Positions 6,348 through 7,027 of a stretch of 7,027 bases of DNA are shown piece by piece. The DNA is from an uncultured Flavobacteriia bacterium (GTDB taxonomy: Bacteria; Bacteroidota; Bacteroidia; Flavobacteriales_D; Crocinitomicaceae). The DNA is taken from contig CAIYXD010000178.1 in the NCBI GenBank assembly GCA_903930085.1, positions 1 through 7,027 of the forward strand, read 5' to 3'. The notes beneath the pieces were generated by a model that worked only from the letters and a program-made list of their open reading frames with translations, was not told where the DNA came from and did no database searches. Every line of letters starts with the position of its first letter. Position 1 is the stretch's first letter. The translations under genes were made by a program, and so were the position numbers.

Positions 6348-6383
6348 ATTGAAAAAACCCCACTTCAATGAGGCCTTTTCAAT
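6348..6383 (-). terminator. Hairpin terminator between the lipoprotein and SPFH genes
   Basis: An imperfect hairpin lies between two convergent genes. The outer arms ATTGAAAA (6348-6355) and TTTTCAAT (6376-6383) pair perfectly. The inner arms CCCCA (6358-6362) and TGAGG (6369-6373) pair with one mismatch around a CTTCAA loop. Read on the minus strand, the inner stem ends in GGGG followed by six T (6357-6352), the classic form for the SPFH gene ending at 6395. On the plus strand only four T follow, so it may act weakly in both directions. Confidence 0.7.
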
Positions 6384-6394
6384 CTATTTATACA

Positions 6395-7027
6395 TTATGC
6401 GTTGTCAATATTATCCTTTAATTTTTGTCCTACAAATGTACCGGATATAATCTGGTCTTGAAATTCTCGCATTCCACCAGGTGAATGTGGCATAAGAATC
6501 GAAGAATTTTTAGAATTTGCACCAATGTCCTTGATAGTATCAAAATACTGCGTCATCAATACAAATTGCATGATTTCCTCATGGGTAACTGAGTCCAATG
6601 ATTTTTTAAAATCTTCCACCGATTCTTTAAAACCACGCACGATTTCAAGCCTTTGTTTTGCGATTCCTTCTCCGGAAAGTCTTTTTGATTCCGCTTCCGC
6701 TTCCGCAGCTTTGATAATTTTAATTTTATTTCCTTCTCCCTCTTCCAATGCAGCTTCGCGATCTCTTTTGGCAGCTTTAATTCGGTTCATTGCATCTTTC
6801 TCTTTGTGATCAGGATCGATATCTGTAATTAGCGCTTTGATGATCTGGTAACCATATTCATCCATACTTTCATGGATATTCTTCTGTACGGCGAAGGCAA
6901 TATCTTCTTTGCGCGCAAAAACGTCATCCAAATCTAATTTCGGAACTTCCGCCCGCACATCGTCAAAAACATACGATGAAATCTGATTTCTAGGATTATC
7001 CATTGAATAATACGCCTCTTTCACTTG
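6395..7027 (-). CDS. SPFH-domain (stomatin/prohibitin-like) protein, 5' end outside window
   Basis: This is the C-terminal 210 residues of an SPFH/Band 7 membrane-scaffold protein; the frame stays open to the right edge. The GTG at 7024-7022 is an internal valine (QVKEAYYSMDNPRNQI), not a start, because family members have about 80-100 further residues ahead, including the N-terminal membrane anchor. Visible parts are the SPFH core end (SYVFDDVRAEVPKLDLDDVF, then the ITDIDPDHKEKDAMNRI region) and a charged coiled-coil helix with the typical AAEAEAESKRLSGEGIAKQR. A conserved C-terminal segment, MTQYFDTIKDIGANSKNSSI followed by LMPHSPGGM, completes it. The TQYFDTIK segment and length resemble stomatin-like and plant HIR-like proteins more than HflK/HflC. 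Such proteins form ring-like oligomers on membranes and can hold proteases or organise microdomains; the partner here is unknown because the upstream neighbour is not visible. It ends at a hairpin terminator. Confidence 0.93.
   Translation of the reverse strand, partial: QVKEAYYSMDNPRNQISSYVFDDVRAEVPKLDLDDVFARKEDIAFAVQKNIHESMDEYGYQIIKALITDIDPDHKEKDAMNRIKAAKRDREAALEEGEGNKIKIIKAAEAEAESKRLSGEGIAKQRLEIVRGFKESVEDFKKSLDSVTHEEIMQFVLMTQYFDTIKDIGANSKNSSILMPHSPGGMREFQDQIISGTFVGQKLKDNIDNA

Noticed and set aside
6525..6809. Plus-strand 94-codon frame opposite the SPFH gene.
   Set aside because: Its Ser/Ala/Ile-rich product is the complement of the charged coiled-coil codons; the SPFH reading is unambiguous.

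Overview
The window looks like an ordinary stretch of chromosome from an AT-rich member of the Bacteroidota, most likely Flavobacteriales. The pointers are promoter-like TAnnTTTG boxes (TATCTTTG at 142-149, TAATTTTG at 1364-1371), A-rich leaders with little Shine-Dalgarno sequence, small lipoproteins of types common in that phylum, and the overall protein style. A Crocinitomicaceae/Fluviicola-like source is possible, but that is a guess from flavour and not from a comparison. No mobile element, CRISPR array, tRNA, rRNA or phage gene is visible.

Layout. At the extreme left, on the minus strand, lie the first 18 codons of a gene that reads like rimO (ribosomal protein S12 methylthiotransferase). 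It diverges across a 119-bp spacer from two short tandem lipoprotein genes (175-615 and 649-1101). These are clearly paralogous to each other and keep two cysteines exactly 34 residues apart. A 306-bp non-coding stretch then leads into pckA (1408-3024), a complete ATP-type phosphoenolpyruvate carboxykinase with its own promoter candidate and a strong rho-independent terminator (3046-3078).

Convergent with pckA is a minus-strand cluster transcribed from 5721 down to 3110: a YigZ/IMPACT-family protein (GTG start), an M42-type metallo-aminopeptidase and a CorA-type Mg2+/Co2+ channel. The gaps are only 24 and 32 bp, so they are probably one operon. Diverging from yigZ across only 39 bp is a third lipoprotein gene (5761-6267) with a compact four-cysteine motif (DCGGNCAPC at its core). 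It converges on the 3' part of an SPFH (stomatin/prohibitin-like) gene that runs off the right edge; a hairpin with a T run lies between them.

The genes do not form one obvious pathway: gluconeogenesis (pckA), translation-linked housekeeping (rimO, yigZ), peptide turnover (M42), metal transport (corA), membrane-microdomain scaffolding (SPFH) and envelope lipoproteins of unknown role. I found no convincing new system. The points most worth a second look are the tandem lipoprotein pair, the four-cysteine lipoprotein, and a repeated GTGTsAAATTT element upstream of pckA.
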